DNA of 64,000 nt from JAEUPI01 sp046348365 (GTDB lineage: Bacteria > Pseudomonadota > Gammaproteobacteria > Burkholderiales > Burkholderiaceae_C), in assembly GCA_046348365.1 (NCBI GenBank), contig JAXMEL010000001.1, positions 1 to 64,000 on the forward strand. The letters run 5' to 3'. A program made the position numbers and the translations under genes. The stretch's first letter is position 1; each line of letters opens with the position of its first letter. The notes under the pieces were generated by a model. The model had not been told where the DNA came from. It saw only the letters and a program-made list of their open reading frames with translations, and did no database searches. Shown here one piece after another: positions 54,574-64,000 of this stretch.

Positions 54574-55521
54574 ATGAAGACCGCCTGGATTGCCGTGCTT
54601 GTCGCAGGCCTCGCACTGGCGCTTGGTGCACCGAACGCCGATGCCAAGCGGCTGGGCGGTGGCAAGTCCACCGGCATGCAACGCTCGGTGCCCGACAAGC
54701 CAGCGCCCACGGGCACGCCGGCGCAGCCCACCAACCCGGCGGCCACGCCGCAGACACCGGCCGCGCCGGCCGTGCCCGCGGCTGCGGCGACACCGAACCC
54801 GGGCGCTGCGGCCGCCGCGGCCGCGCCCAAGCGGTCCTGGCTCGGCCCGGTGGCCGGCCTCGCCGCGGGCCTCGGGCTGGCTGCGCTGGCCAGCCACCTC
54901 GGCATGGGCGAGGCCTTCGGCAACGTGATGATGATCGCGCTGCTGGCGATCGTGGCCTTCGCGTTGCTGCGCTTCGTGATGCGGCGCATGGCGGGCGGCG
55001 CGGCACAGGCGCGCTCGCCCTTTGCGATGGCGGGCGCGACGGCCGGCGGCGCGACGTCGACCGCCACTGCGCGGCAGAGCCTGCCGCTGGCACCTGCGTC
55101 GAGCGGCGCCGTGGCAAGCGCTGCGCCTGCGACTGCAGCGCCCGCTCTGCCGCCCGGCTTCGACGCCGCCGCCTTCGAGCGCGTTGCCAAGATGATCTTC
55201 ATCCGCCTGCAGGCCGCGCACGATGCCGGCGACCTCGACGACCTGCGCGCCTTCACCACGCCCGAGATGTTCGCGTCGGTGCGAGTCGATCTGCAGGACC
55301 GCGGCGCAGCGCCTAACAAGACCGACGTGGTGACCGTGAACGCCGAGCTGCTCGACTTCGCGCAGGAAGGCGAGCGCCAGATCGTGAGCGTGCGCTACTC
55401 GGGCCTGATCCGCGAGGAGGCCGACGCGGCGGCGCATCCCTTCGACGAGGTGTGGCATCTGGTGCGGCCGCTCGATGGCAGCCGCGACTGGGCGATCGCG
55501 GGCATCCAGCAGCGGCAGTGA
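54574..55521 (+). CDS. Tim44-domain membrane protein
   Basis: A 315-residue protein with a signal sequence (cleavage near NADAK), a Gly-Lys and Pro/Ala-rich linker (about 30-85), two hydrophobic segments (about 90-112 and 115-135) and a C-terminal Tim44/TIM-like domain (about 190-315; AAFERVAKMIFIRLQAAHDAGDLDDLRAFTTPEM by position). Bacterial TimA-like proteins of this build are of unclear role, possibly in membrane or flagellar/transport assembly. An AGGAG-type site precedes the ATG. Confidence 0.87.
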   Translation: MKTAWIAVLVAGLALALGAPNADAKRLGGGKSTGMQRSVPDKPAPTGTPAQPTNPAATPQTPAAPAVPAAAATPNPGAAAAAAAPKRSWLGPVAGLAAGLGLAALASHLGMGEAFGNVMMIALLAIVAFALLRFVMRRMAGGAAQARSPFAMAGATAGGATSTATARQSLPLAPASSGAVASAAPATAAPALPPGFDAAAFERVAKMIFIRLQAAHDAGDLDDLRAFTTPEMFASVRVDLQDRGAAPNKTDVVTVNAELLDFAQEGERQIVSVRYSGLIREEADAAAHPFDEVWHLVRPLDGSRDWAIAGIQQRQ

Positions 55522-55555
55522 CTCGCACCGCGCGGCCGCGCGGTGCGGCTCGCGT

Positions 55556-56179
55556 TCAGCGCAGCGGCTTGCGCGCCGTGAGCCCGATCAGCGCCGAGCG
55601 CCCGGCGTGCTGCGTGCCTTCGGCGAGGTCGGCCTCGTACTCGCGCAGCGCGATGATCTCCAGGCCCGCGAACGCGTCGCGCAGCATCGGCTCGGTGTAG
55701 AGGTTCTCCACCAGCGGCGGGCCGCCGGTCTTGTACTCGAGCTGCCTGGGCGTGTAGCCCTGCAGCACCAGCACGCCACCGGGCTTGAGGGTGTGCACCA
55801 TGTGCTCGAACAGGCGCGCGCGCATGGCCGGGTCGGCGAACTGGATGAAGATCGCCACCACCGCGTCGTACAGCGCCGCGGGCCATTGCAGCGCATCGAC
55901 GTCGGCGACCGCGAAGTTCACGCCGACGCCGGCGCCGGTGGCCAGCGCACGGGCCTTGCGGATGCCGACCTCGGCGATGTCGAACGCGTCGACACGGTGG
56001 CCATGGCGCGCCAGCCAGACGCTGTTGCGGCCTTCGCCGTCGGCCACGCACAGCACGCGGCTCGCCGGCGCGAGGTGATGCGCCTGCTCGCGCAGCCAGT
56101 CGTTGGGCGCGGTGCCGAAGATGTAGCTGCCGGTGTCGAAGCGGCCGTTCCAGGTCGCCGCGGCATTGCTGAAAGCCAT
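55556..56179 (-). CDS. class I SAM-dependent methyltransferase (TehB-like)
   Basis: A 207-residue methyltransferase. Motif I is in VLCVADGEGRNSVWLARHG (DGEGRN in place of the common E/DxGxGxG), the acidic ribose-binding residue is in VDAFDIAE, and VADVDALQWP and LKPGGVLVLQGY follow. The family includes thiopurine and tellurite-resistance (TehB) methyltransferases. It lies 11 bp behind the DUF456 gene. Confidence 0.88.
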   Translation of the reverse strand: MAFSNAAATWNGRFDTGSYIFGTAPNDWLREQAHHLAPASRVLCVADGEGRNSVWLARHGHRVDAFDIAEVGIRKARALATGAGVGVNFAVADVDALQWPAALYDAVVAIFIQFADPAMRARLFEHMVHTLKPGGVLVLQGYTPRQLEYKTGGPPLVENLYTEPMLRDAFAGLEIIALREYEADLAEGTQHAGRSALIGLTARKPLR

Positions 56180-56190
56180 GAGGTTCTCCG

Positions 56191-56673
56191 TCAGATCAGG
56201 AGCGCGACGACGAACACGCCGATCATCATGAAGGCGATCACCACCTTGGCGACCATGCCGGCCATGATGCCGAGCCAGGTGGCCACGCCCACGTGCGCGG
56301 CGCGCGCGTGGTCCTTCTGTGCCACGTATTCGCCGATGGCGGCGCCGACCAGCGGCATGAAGAACACGCCCACCAGGCCCATGGCGAGGCCGATGATGGT
56401 GCCGAGCACCGCGCCGAGGATCGCCTCCTTGCTGGCGCCGGCCTTCTTGGCGCCGAGCAGGCCGGCCACGTAGTCGAGCACCCAGGCCAGCACCGCGAGC
56501 ACGCTCACGATCGTCAGCGTCGGCCAGCCCACGCGCGTGAAGCCGTCGATCCACGCCCCGAGCACGATGCCGCCGAGCACGAACAGCGTGCCCGGCAACG
56601 CGGGCAGCACCGTGCCGGCCAGGCCAACCACGATCAGCGTGATGCTGAGCGTCCACCACAGTGCGTTGACCAT
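56191..56673 (-). CDS. DUF456 membrane protein
   Basis: A 160-residue protein with four to five hydrophobic segments rich in Gly (VGLAGTVLPALPGTLFVLGGIVLGAW; GAVLGTIIGLAMGLVGVFFMPLVGAAIGEY by position), the pattern of DUF456. Such glycine-zipper-like proteins are of unknown function. It is upstream of and probably co-transcribed with the methyltransferase. Confidence 0.87.
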   Translation of the reverse strand: MVNALWWTLSITLIVVGLAGTVLPALPGTLFVLGGIVLGAWIDGFTRVGWPTLTIVSVLAVLAWVLDYVAGLLGAKKAGASKEAILGAVLGTIIGLAMGLVGVFFMPLVGAAIGEYVAQKDHARAAHVGVATWLGIMAGMVAKVVIAFMMIGVFVVALLI

Positions 56674-56741
56674 GACGTGAGCCGATCGCCGCGCGTTGCC
56701 ACGAAGGCCCGAGCGTACACTGCCCGTCACCGCCCGCGCCC

Positions 56742-56822
56742 CGCGATGCCCCCTGGCAGCGCGACCGGCTGCCCGGCGACGTGCTGCTGTTCCGCTACAG
56801 CGCGCTCACCTACCAGTGCTGA
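56742..56822 (+). pseudogene. possible 3' gene remnant
   Basis: A frame without a start reads RDAPWQRDRLPGDVLLFRYS and ends in TGA at 56820-56822. It has the strong codon bias of a true gene and lies immediately upstream of the receptor gene. It could be the last codons of a lost gene; with only 26 codons the case is weak. Confidence 0.25.
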
Positions 56823-56852
56823 CACCTGCCTGCGCATCTGCGATTGCGAACC

Positions 56853-57824
56853 ATGACCACCCGCCGAACCCTGCTGTCCGCCGCCGCGCTGGCGGCGATG
56901 CCCTTCGCGCCGCGCGCCCAGGCGGCGTGGCCGCGCCAGTCGATTCGCTTCGTCGTGCCGTTCGCGCCCGGCGGCACCAGCGAGATCGTCGCGCGCACGG
57001 TGGCCAACGAATTGACCAAGCAGCTCGGCCACACGGTGTACGTCGACAACAAGGGCGGCGGCGCCGGCGTGCCGGCGATGCAGGAGGTGGCCAAGGCGGC
57101 GCCCGACGGCCACACCATCATCCTCGGCCACGTGGGCTCGCTGGCGGTGAACCCGTACATCTTCACCAACCTGGCCTACGACGCGAACAGGGACTTCGCT
57201 CCCGTCACGCTGCTGGCCAAGGTGCCCAACCTGTACGTGATCCACCCCGACGTGCCGGCGGCGAACTTCAAGGAGTTCGTCGCGCACGTGAAGAAGAACC
57301 CCGGCAAGCTCAACTACGGCACCGCCGGCAACGCCAGCGCCGGGCACCTGTCGATGGAGTACCTGAAGCTGGTGACGGGCATGTTCATCACGCACATCCC
57401 CTACCGCGGCACCGGCCCGATGCTCACCGACCTGCTGGCCGGCCGCACGCAGGCCACCAGCGCGGGCCTGCCGGCGCTGCTGCCGCACATCAAGAGCGGC
57501 AAGCTGCGCGCGATCGCCGTCGGCACCGCGCAGCGCCTGCCCGCGCTGCCCGACGTGCCCACCGTGGCCGAGCACGGCTTCAAGGACTTCGAGACCTCGC
57601 AGTGGTACGGCATCCTCGCGCCGGCGGGCACGCCGCGCGACGTCGTCAAGCGCCTGCAGGAGGAATCGCTCAAGGCGCTGAAGTCGAGTTCGGTGACCGA
57701 GCGTTTCGCCAGCGACTCGGCCATCGGCGGCGGCGGCCCGCCCGAGGAGTTCGCCGCCTTCATCGCGCAGCAGCAGAAGGTCTGGAAGGAGATCTGCGCG
57801 CGCGCCGGCATCAAGCCGGATTGA
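56853..57824 (+). CDS. Bug/TctC-family periplasmic receptor (orphan)
   Basis: A 323-residue receptor of the tripartite tricarboxylate transporter type. The twin-arginine-like signal MTTRRTLLSAAALAAMPFAPRAQA precedes IRFVVPFAPGGTSEIVAR, VYVDNKGGGAGVPAMQEV and GTAGNASAGHLSMEYLK, the family's ligand loops. The ATG at 56853 is preferred to the upstream TTG. No TctAB is adjacent; the pair at 29.9-31.9 kb could serve it. It binds a small carboxylate of unknown identity. Confidence 0.9.
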   Translation: MTTRRTLLSAAALAAMPFAPRAQAAWPRQSIRFVVPFAPGGTSEIVARTVANELTKQLGHTVYVDNKGGGAGVPAMQEVAKAAPDGHTIILGHVGSLAVNPYIFTNLAYDANRDFAPVTLLAKVPNLYVIHPDVPAANFKEFVAHVKKNPGKLNYGTAGNASAGHLSMEYLKLVTGMFITHIPYRGTGPMLTDLLAGRTQATSAGLPALLPHIKSGKLRAIAVGTAQRLPALPDVPTVAEHGFKDFETSQWYGILAPAGTPRDVVKRLQEESLKALKSSSVTERFASDSAIGGGGPPEEFAAFIAQQQKVWKEICARAGIKPD

Positions 57825-57903
57825 TCAGGCTCACCGCGGCTGCACTTGATGCGGCGGCTTGCGTGCCCCATCTGCACGGGTCTATGGTGGAGTCGTTGCG
57901 CAG

Positions 57904-59294
57904 ATGAACATGGCCACGCGTCCCGCCGCGGTGGCGGGTCAGTTCTACCCCGGGCGCCCCGAGGCGCTACGGGCCAGCCTGCGCGAGCTGATGGCCAGCG
58001 CGCCGGCCGACGCAGCGGGCGCACCGGCGCCGAAGCTGCTGGTCGTGCCGCATGCCGGCTACGTCTACAGCGGCCCGGTCGCGGCGCGCGCCTATGCCTG
58101 CCTGAACGGTGCGCGCGAGCGCATCCGCCGCGTGGTGCTGCTCGGGCCGACGCACCGCGTGGCCGTGCTGGGCCTGGCCGCGCCGAGCGTGGCGGCGTTC
58201 GAGACGCCGCTCGGCAGCGTGCGCATCGACCGCGAAGCGCTGGCGCGGATCGGCGATCTGCCGCAGGTGCTGGTCAGCGACCGCGCCCACGCGATGGAGC
58301 ACGCGCTCGAGGTGCAGCTGCCGTTCCTGCAGACCGCGCTCGATGCCTTCACGCTGGTGCCGCTGGCCGTGGGCCGCACCGGCGCCGAGGCGGTGGCCGA
58401 GGTGCTGGAGCGGCTGTGGGGCGGCGACGAGACGCTCGTCGTCGTGAGCACCGACCTGTCGCACTACCTCGACTACGCGCATGCGCAGGTAGCCGACCGC
58501 GAGACCGTGGCGCGCATCCTGCGGCTGGACCCCGACATCGACCATCACCAGGCCTGCGGCGCCACGCCGCTGGCCGGTGCGCTGCTGGTCGCGCGCCGGC
58601 ACGGCCTGCGCCCGCGCCTGCTCGACCTGCGCAACAGCGGCGACACCGCGGGCGACCGCTCGCGAGTCGTCGGCTACTGTGCGATCGCCTTCGACGCCGC
58701 GATGGCCGCCGGCGCGGGGCGGCGCGCCGAGGGCGAGGCCGAGCGGCCGTCGACGCTCGGGCCCGCGCTGCTCGCCCGCGCACGCAACGCGATCGCCGAA
58801 ACCTTCGCGTTGCCGCAGGTGCACGAGCCGATGCACCCGGCGCTGCGCGCGCCCGGCGCGAGCTTCGTCACGCTGCGCCGCCACGGCGCGCTGCGCGGCT
58901 GCGTGGGCGCGCTGTCGCCCGAGCGGCTGCTCGGCGACGACGTGCGCTTGCACGCGCTGTGCGCGGCGTTCCGCGATTCGCGCTTCGAACCGCTGGCGCG
59001 GCATGAGTTCGCCGAGCTGTCGATCGAGGTGTCGCTGATCGAGCCCTCGGTGCCGATGCCCGTGCGCAGCGAGGCCGAGGCGCATGCCCGGCTGCGCCCC
59101 GGCATCGACGGCGTGGTGCTCGACTACCGCGGCCTGCGCGCGACCTTTCTGCCCCAGGTGTGGGACGAGCTCGGCGAGCCGCGCGAATTCCTCGCTGCGC
59201 TCAAGCGCAAGGCCGGCCTGTCGCCGACGTTCTGGAGCGACGACGTGCGGTTGTCGCGCTACCGGGTGCAGAAGTTCACCGAGGGCGATCGGCC

Positions 59295-59298
<4 letters not shown>
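57904..59298 (+). CDS. AmmeMemoRadiSam system protein: Memo (AmrB) fused to AMMECR1 (AmrA)
   Basis: A 464-residue fusion. The Memo domain (about 1-265) shows the metal-site residues of the family: His50 (VVPHAGYVYSGP), His84 (LLGPTHRV) and Cys218 (ACGATPLAGAL). The AMMECR1 domain (about 285-464) has GASFVTLRRHGALRGCVGAL and EFAELSIEVSLIEP. Memo-like proteins relate to non-haem dioxygenases and bind metal; AMMECR1 is of unknown function. The ATG at 57904 leads straight into the family start MATRPAAVAGQFYPG. The stop overlaps the radical SAM gene. Confidence 0.92.
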
Positions 59299-60392
<1,094 letters not shown>

Positions 60393-60448
60393 CACCGATT
60401 CGCGTTCGATTGCATAGAACGTAGCTGCTTCGTGCAGGGATCTGCGCG

Positions 60449-60567
60449 GCGCGACAGGGGGTACCCGCCCGGGGCTCATGATGGATCGGTCCTCGCCTGC
60501 GGCGAGGACTGCGCTGCGCTGCTCGGCCTTGCGGCCCCGCTGCCGAAGCGGGTACCCCCTGTCGCGC
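60449..60567. repeat. 20-bp perfect inverted repeat, 79-bp spacer
   Basis: The left arm 60449-60468 (GCGCGACAGGGGGTACCCGC) and the right arm 60548-60567 are exact reverse complements. The spacer contains a further hairpin at 60491-60507 (CCTCGCC-TGC-GGCGAGG). The arrangement looks like the ends of a small non-autonomous element or a large cruciform; no transposase is inside. Confidence 0.75.
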
Positions 60568-60571
60568 AGGT

Positions 60572-60628
60572 CGACCGAGCGCTTCGAACGCCCTTCGTCA
60601 TGACGCTCGGTCGTGCTCGCTGCGCCGC
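60572..60628 (+). repeat. copy of the interspersed repeat also found at 1-56
   Basis: Bases 60573-60628 match the reverse complement of 1-56 without gaps (about 86% by eye). A 10-bp stem (CGACCGAGCG at 60572-60581, CGCTCGGTCG at 60604-60613) lies within it. Confidence 0.65.
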
Positions 60629-60692
60629 GGTCGTGGGCTGTGGGGCCCGGGAGCGAATCTGCGGCGGCGAGCAGCGCTGCAGCGAGGGGGAA

Positions 60693-60823
60693 GTCTGGCG
60701 CGTCAGCGCCAGACCGGCGAGCGCGGGCTTTATGCGGCGCCGCGTTCAGCGGCGCTCAGCGAAGTTCGCGCTCGACGCCCCTTGCTGCGAGCAGCGGAGC
60801 GTACCCCGGCCTTCAGGCCGGGG
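60693..60823. repeat. run of three perfect stem-loops
   Basis: The hairpins are 60693-60714 (GTCTGGCGC, loop GTCA), 60737-60755 (GCGCCGC, loop GTTCA) and 60804-60823 (CCCCGGCC, loop TTCA). All loops end in TCA, which suggests a common origin or a structured transcript. None is followed by a T-run, so they are not ordinary terminators. Confidence 0.6.
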
Positions 60824-61027
60824 CGCTGCAGTTTGAGCGCACGGGCCCCACGGCCCGCGGCCGCGGCGCAGCGCGCGCAATCCCTGCGCATCACGCAGCC
60901 TCACGCTCGAATCTGACAGAGCTTCAAAGGCCCGAGCGCGACAGATCCATGCCGATCGATCGCAATTCCATATGCAGCGGCAGCGCGCTGGCGCGGCCCG
61001 CACTCCGCGCGGCGGCTACGATGCGCC

Positions 61028-62014
61028 ATGCCCGAGCCATCGTCGTTCGCGATCCGGCGTCGCACCGCGCTCGCGGGCCTGGGTGTCGGCCTCGCGTGGC
61101 GGGCGCATGCGCAGGCCAGCTTTCCCAACCGGCCGCTGACGCTGGTGGTGCCGTTCGCGCCCGGCGGCATCGCCGACCTCACCGCGCGCGCGGTCGCCGA
61201 GCCGATGGCGCGCGCGCTCGGCCAATCGGTGGTGGTCGACAACCGGCCGAGTGCCGGCAGCATCGTCGCGTCGCAGTTCGTTGCGCAGTCGCGGCCCGAC
61301 GGCCACACGCTGCTGATGGTCACCAACAGCCATGCGCTGTCGGTGTCGCTGTTTCGCAGGCTGCCGTACGACACGCTGCGTGATTTCGCGCCCGTCGGGC
61401 TGATTGGCAGCTTCGACCTCGGCCTGTTCGTGCCGGCGAACTCGCGCTTCGCGAGCCTCGGCGATGCGCTCGCCTTCGCGCGCGCGCAGCCGGGCAGGCT
61501 GACCATCGCCACCATCGCGGTGGGCAGCACGCAGCACCTGGCCGCCGAGCTGTTCAAGACCCAGGCCGGCATCGACGCGCTGGTGGTGCCGTACAAGACC
61601 TCGCCCGCGGTGGTGAGCGCGTTGCGCAGCGGCGATGCCGACCTGGCCTTCGAGATCGTCGGCCCGATGCTGGGCCAGGTGAGCGGCGGCGCGCTGCGCG
61701 CGCTGGCCGTCACCGGCAGCGAGCGGCACGCATCGCTGCCCAGCGTGCCCACCGTGCAGCAGGCCGGCGTGGCGCGCTATGCGGTGTCGTCGTGGAATGC
61801 GCTGGCCGTGCCGAGCGGCACGCCGCCGGCGGCGATCGAGCGGCTCAACCGCGCGCTGCGCGAGGCCACGGCCGGCGCCGACGTGCGCGCCCGGCTCGCG
61901 CAGCTGGGCCTGCGCCTGCGCACCGGCGAGCCGCAGGAGCTGCACGACCTGCTCGCCAGCGAGATCGCGCGCTGGCGCGAGGTGATCCGCGCCGCGAAGA
62001 TCGAGCCGGAGTAG
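61028..62014 (+). CDS. Bug/TctC-family periplasmic receptor (second orphan)
   Basis: A 328-residue receptor with an RRR-containing signal (IRRRTALAGLGVGLAWRAHAQA), then LTLVVPFAPGGIADLTAR, VVVDNRPSAGSIVASQFV and IATIAVGSTQHLAAELFK. It is only distantly similar to the receptor at 56.9 kb. No transporter genes are beside it. The ligand is unknown; Bug paralogues are numerous in Burkholderiales. Confidence 0.9.
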   Translation: MPEPSSFAIRRRTALAGLGVGLAWRAHAQASFPNRPLTLVVPFAPGGIADLTARAVAEPMARALGQSVVVDNRPSAGSIVASQFVAQSRPDGHTLLMVTNSHALSVSLFRRLPYDTLRDFAPVGLIGSFDLGLFVPANSRFASLGDALAFARAQPGRLTIATIAVGSTQHLAAELFKTQAGIDALVVPYKTSPAVVSALRSGDADLAFEIVGPMLGQVSGGALRALAVTGSERHASLPSVPTVQQAGVARYAVSSWNALAVPSGTPPAAIERLNRALREATAGADVRARLAQLGLRLRTGEPQELHDLLASEIARWREVIRAAKIEPE

Positions 62015-62065
62015 GGCGGTGCCTGCGTTGCACGTGCGCCGGTCGTGCCGTACGCGCAGGCGATC

Positions 62066-62836
62066 TCAGCTGCGGCTCGGCCCGTCGAAGTCGGCCGTCG
62101 CGCCGCGGTGCTTGGCGTAGATGGCCAGCGTCCACGCGATCGCCGGGTGTGAGGCGTAGCGCGCCATCAGCGCGGCGTAGGCCGGGCCCACCGGTTGCGG
62201 CGCGGCCATCGCGGAATTCGCCGGCCGCGCCAGCATGGCCAGCGCGGCGGCGGCGGTGAGGTCGGCGATCGTGAAGGCGTCGCCCACCAGATAGCCGGTC
62301 GCGCGGCTGCGCTCGGCCACGAAATCGAGGGCCTCGCGCGCGGCGGCGTGGCCGTCGTCGAGCGTCGCGGCGTCGCCGATGCCGTTGCCCTTGCGCACCA
62401 GCGGCGCGGCGAGCGGCACGATCGCGGCATAGGCCATCTGCTGCCAGCGCGGCCGGCCGTCGCCGAAGATGCGCGCGAAGTAGCCGGGGTTGCGCAGTAG
62501 CGCATCGAGCACCGGCCGCCGGATGCGCGGCGTGAGGTCGTCGTCGAAGCGGCGCTCGATCGACAGGGCTTCGGCGCGTTGTGCAGCGTCGGCCGGCAGC
62601 AGCGGCGGCTGCGGGTAGCGCGCCTCGAGCCATTCGACGATGCGCGCCGAGCCGTCGAGCGCGCCGGCGTCGTGCCGCAGCACCGGCGTGCCGGTGCGCC
62701 CGGTCAGCGGCCTGACGATGGCCATGTGCGGCCCCGGCAGCAGGCTGCGCCGCGTGTGCGGCACGCGCTTGCTATCGAGCGCCCAGCGCGCCTTCTCGTT
62801 GTACGGTGAGTGCCGGAACTGAAGCAGCTCGATCAT
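62066..62836 (-). CDS. glutathione S-transferase family protein
   Basis: A 256-residue protein with an N-terminal thioredoxin-like GST domain (about 1-78; LLQFRHSPYNEKARWALDSK, GTPVLRHDAGALDGSARIVEWL) and an all-helical C-terminal domain (about 90-240; GYLVGDAFTIADLTAAAALAML). A Ser-Pro-Tyr sits where the GST active site is expected. It could be a detoxifying transferase for electrophiles; no direct link to the box genes is visible. Confidence 0.87.
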   Translation of the reverse strand: MIELLQFRHSPYNEKARWALDSKRVPHTRRSLLPGPHMAIVRPLTGRTGTPVLRHDAGALDGSARIVEWLEARYPQPPLLPADAAQRAEALSIERRFDDDLTPRIRRPVLDALLRNPGYFARIFGDGRPRWQQMAYAAIVPLAAPLVRKGNGIGDAATLDDGHAAAREALDFVAERSRATGYLVGDAFTIADLTAAAALAMLARPANSAMAAPQPVGPAYAALMARYASHPAIAWTLAIYAKHRGATADFDGPSRS

Positions 62837-62863
62837 GGCGTTAGCGCATGCGAGGTCGCGATG

Positions 62864-63259
62864 TTACCGTTGCGCCTCGCGCTGCAGGCCCTGGCATTGC
62901 AGGTCGAGCTTGCGCGACACGTCGGAGGCCTTGGCGTCGCGCACCAGGCGTTGCGCAGCGCGCCGGTGCTCGGCCTTGTAGGCGGCACTCGCGCGCAGCG
63001 CGCCGAGCCGGCTGCGCAACGCGTCGTCGACCTGGAGCTTGTACAGCCCGGCGTAGGCCTCGTCGCGCCGGCCGCGCATGGCCGGGTCGCGCTGCTCGCA
63101 CTGGGCGTAGCCGGCGTCGAACTTCGCCAGCGCCCGGGCGCGGTTGTCGGCATCGGAGCCGGCGGCGGCCGCGGCCATCGTGCAGAGCAGGGCGAGCGCG
63201 CCGATGCTGCCGCGCGCGATCGTCAGGCGCCGGGGCAGCGGGCTCGGGGGCATGGGCAT
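62864..63259 (-). CDS. small exported protein of unknown function
   Basis: A 131-residue protein with a signal peptide (basic start to about residue 32, cleavage near AAAAAGS), then a charged, mainly helical body with two Cys (YAQCEQRD and DLQCQGLQ) that could form a disulfide. No family was recognised. It follows gspB by 17 bp and may be co-transcribed with it. Confidence 0.7.
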   Translation of the reverse strand: MPMPPSPLPRRLTIARGSIGALALLCTMAAAAAGSDADNRARALAKFDAGYAQCEQRDPAMRGRRDEAYAGLYKLQVDDALRSRLGALRASAAYKAEHRRAAQRLVRDAKASDVSRKLDLQCQGLQREAQR

Positions 63260-63276
63260 GGGGCAGTCTCCGGAAA

Positions 63277-64000
63277 TCAGAACACCACTTCGAAGCGTTG
63301 GCCACGAATGCGCAGCACGGCCGACTTGGCGCGGATCTCCTCCACCGTGAGGCCGTCGGCCACGCTGTCGCCTTCGCGCAGCACCTGGCCGTTGAAGATC
63401 ACCATGCGTTGCGCCGCCAGCGGCGAGTGCACCGAGCCGCCGAAGGCCAGCGTGGGCACCTGGCGGCGAACGTCTTCGGGCAGGTCGGCGAGCCTGGGCA
63501 CGGGCGCCGCGGCCACCGCCGGTGCCTGCGGGGGCGGCGCCGCACGAGGCGCGGGCGTGCGCACCGTCGCCGATGCCGCTGCCGCCGCGCTCGCCGGCGT
63601 GGCGCGCGGCCGCGCAGCGGCTTGCGGCGGTGGCGCGGCACCGGGCCGCGCCTCGCCTTGCGGCAGCGCCACCGGCGCACGCACCGGTCGCGTCGCCTCG
63701 GCCCGCGCGGGTGCGGGCGCCGGTGCGGGTGCGGGTGCGGGTGCGGGCGTGGGCGCGACGGCAGGCGCCGCGATCGGCGGGCTGGTCTCGGCGGCAGGCG
63801 CCGGCAGTGCGGCCGGCGCTGCGACGCTGCCGCTGACGCCGGCGCGCGACTCGGGCGGCGGCGCGTCGTCGCCGAGCATCCAGCGCCAGGCCAGCGACAC
63901 GGCCAGGCCGAGGGCGAGGCCCAGCACCACCCAGATCCAGACGCGGCGGCGCCCAGACGGCAGGCCGAGCAGCGAGCCCGCGGGCACCGGCTGCGCGTTG
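63277..64000 (-). CDS. gspB: type II secretion accessory protein GspB (5' end cut off)
   Basis: The frame stays open to the window edge. The visible part begins NAQPVPAGSLLGLP, which fits the tail of the usual GspB start, so about 20-30 N-terminal residues are missing. One transmembrane helix (WIWVVLGLALGLAVSLAW) is followed by a long Pro/Ala linker, including a (GGTGCG)4-type hexamer repeat coding for Ala-Pro, and the C-terminal T2SSB domain (LPEDVRRQVPTLAFGGSVHSP ... VLRIRGQRFEVVF). GspB with GspA helps assemble the secretin. A GTG at 63987 is not likely the true start. Confidence 0.85.
   Translation of the reverse strand, partial: NAQPVPAGSLLGLPSGRRRVWIWVVLGLALGLAVSLAWRWMLGDDAPPPESRAGVSGSVAAPAALPAPAAETSPPIAAPAVAPTPAPAPAPAPAPAPARAEATRPVRAPVALPQGEARPGAAPPPQAAARPRATPASAAAAASATVRTPAPRAAPPPQAPAVAAAPVPRLADLPEDVRRQVPTLAFGGSVHSPLAAQRMVIFNGQVLREGDSVADGLTVEEIRAKSAVLRIRGQRFEVVF

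Larger units (their letters stand above)
60393..61027. other. 635-bp gene-free stretch rich in inverted repeats
   Basis: No frame here looks like a gene; the frames crossing it lack codon bias and family motifs. It contains a long 20-bp inverted repeat, at least five further perfect stem-loops and a segment repeated in inverted orientation at the left end of the window. It separates the radical SAM gene from the second Bug receptor. It may be a repetitive extragenic element or a structured RNA; a promoter for the receptor should be near its right end. Confidence 0.65.

Noticed and set aside
60432..60836. 134-codon frame in the repeat-rich block
   Set aside because: It crosses several perfect hairpins, lacks codon bias and family motifs, and has no credible ribosome site.
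63722..63745. GGTGCG hexamer repeats as a mobile or regulatory repeat
   Set aside because: They are in frame and encode the Ala-Pro linker of GspB, so a coding low-complexity run explains them.

Overview
The window is about 64 kb of very GC-rich DNA with strong G/C third-position bias, tightly packed genes and many ATGA/GTGA stop-start overlaps. The box pathway, Bug/TctC receptors, TctAB and a GspB/GspE secretion background point to a betaproteobacterium of the order Burkholderiales, probably of the Rubrivivax/Leptothrix/Methylibium type. The genus is an inference; no rRNA or other taxonomic marker is present.

Region 1 (about 0.1-15.1 kb) is an aerobic benzoyl-CoA ('box') catabolic island. 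A leftward run holds a DUF4863/4-hydroxylaminobenzoate-lyase-like protein, benzoate-CoA ligase, an alpha/beta hydrolase, a five-gene LIV-type ABC uptake system and a feruloyl-CoA-synthase-like ligase. A rightward run holds boxR, boxC, boxB and boxA. Near-identical palindromic sites overlap the -10 boxes of boxR and boxC and are good candidates for BoxR operators. Import, CoA activation, epoxidation (BoxA/BoxB) and ring cleavage (BoxC) are all encoded, but the 3,4-dehydroadipyl-CoA semialdehyde dehydrogenase is absent.

Region 2 (15.1-16.7 kb) is a heavily frameshifted IS110-family element inserted just behind boxA.

Region 3 (16.8-29.8 kb) begins with an envelope Ser/Thr kinase, broken by an apparent one-base deletion, coupled to an OmpA-type lipoprotein. 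An orphan amino-acid-type ABC receptor follows. The leftward set after it is a MoxR/DUF58/VWA cluster, an HtrA-like protease and a cytochrome P460 lipoprotein. A rightward translationally coupled set holds TatD, a hypoxanthine/uracil-DNA glycosylase, a spermidine-synthase-like methyltransferase and a GspE/PilB ATPase.

Region 4 (29.9-43 kb) is transport-rich. It has tctBA ending at a clear terminator, an MFS exporter with an extra C-terminal domain, a flavin reductase, then gamma-glutamyltransferase directly coupled to a tripartite RND pump and an EamA exporter, and finally a free-standing CZB zinc-binding protein.

Region 5 (43-56.7 kb) holds an SDR lacking the usual Tyr/Lys pair, a PfkB sugar kinase, a ComEA-like HhH protein, an EamA exporter, a quinone reductase, a double-thioredoxin protein, a small HTH regulator with a palindromic operator, an M16 peptidase, a hydratase, a UvrD-like helicase, a Tim44-domain protein, a methyltransferase and a DUF456 protein.

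Region 6 (56.8-64 kb) holds two orphan Bug/TctC receptors around the AmmeMemoRadiSam pair (a Memo-AMMECR1 fusion plus a radical SAM enzyme), a 635-bp gene-free stretch full of inverted repeats, a GST, a small secreted protein and a GspB gene cut by the window edge. Part of the gene-free stretch recurs in inverted orientation in the first 68 bases of the window, which reveals an interspersed repeat family.
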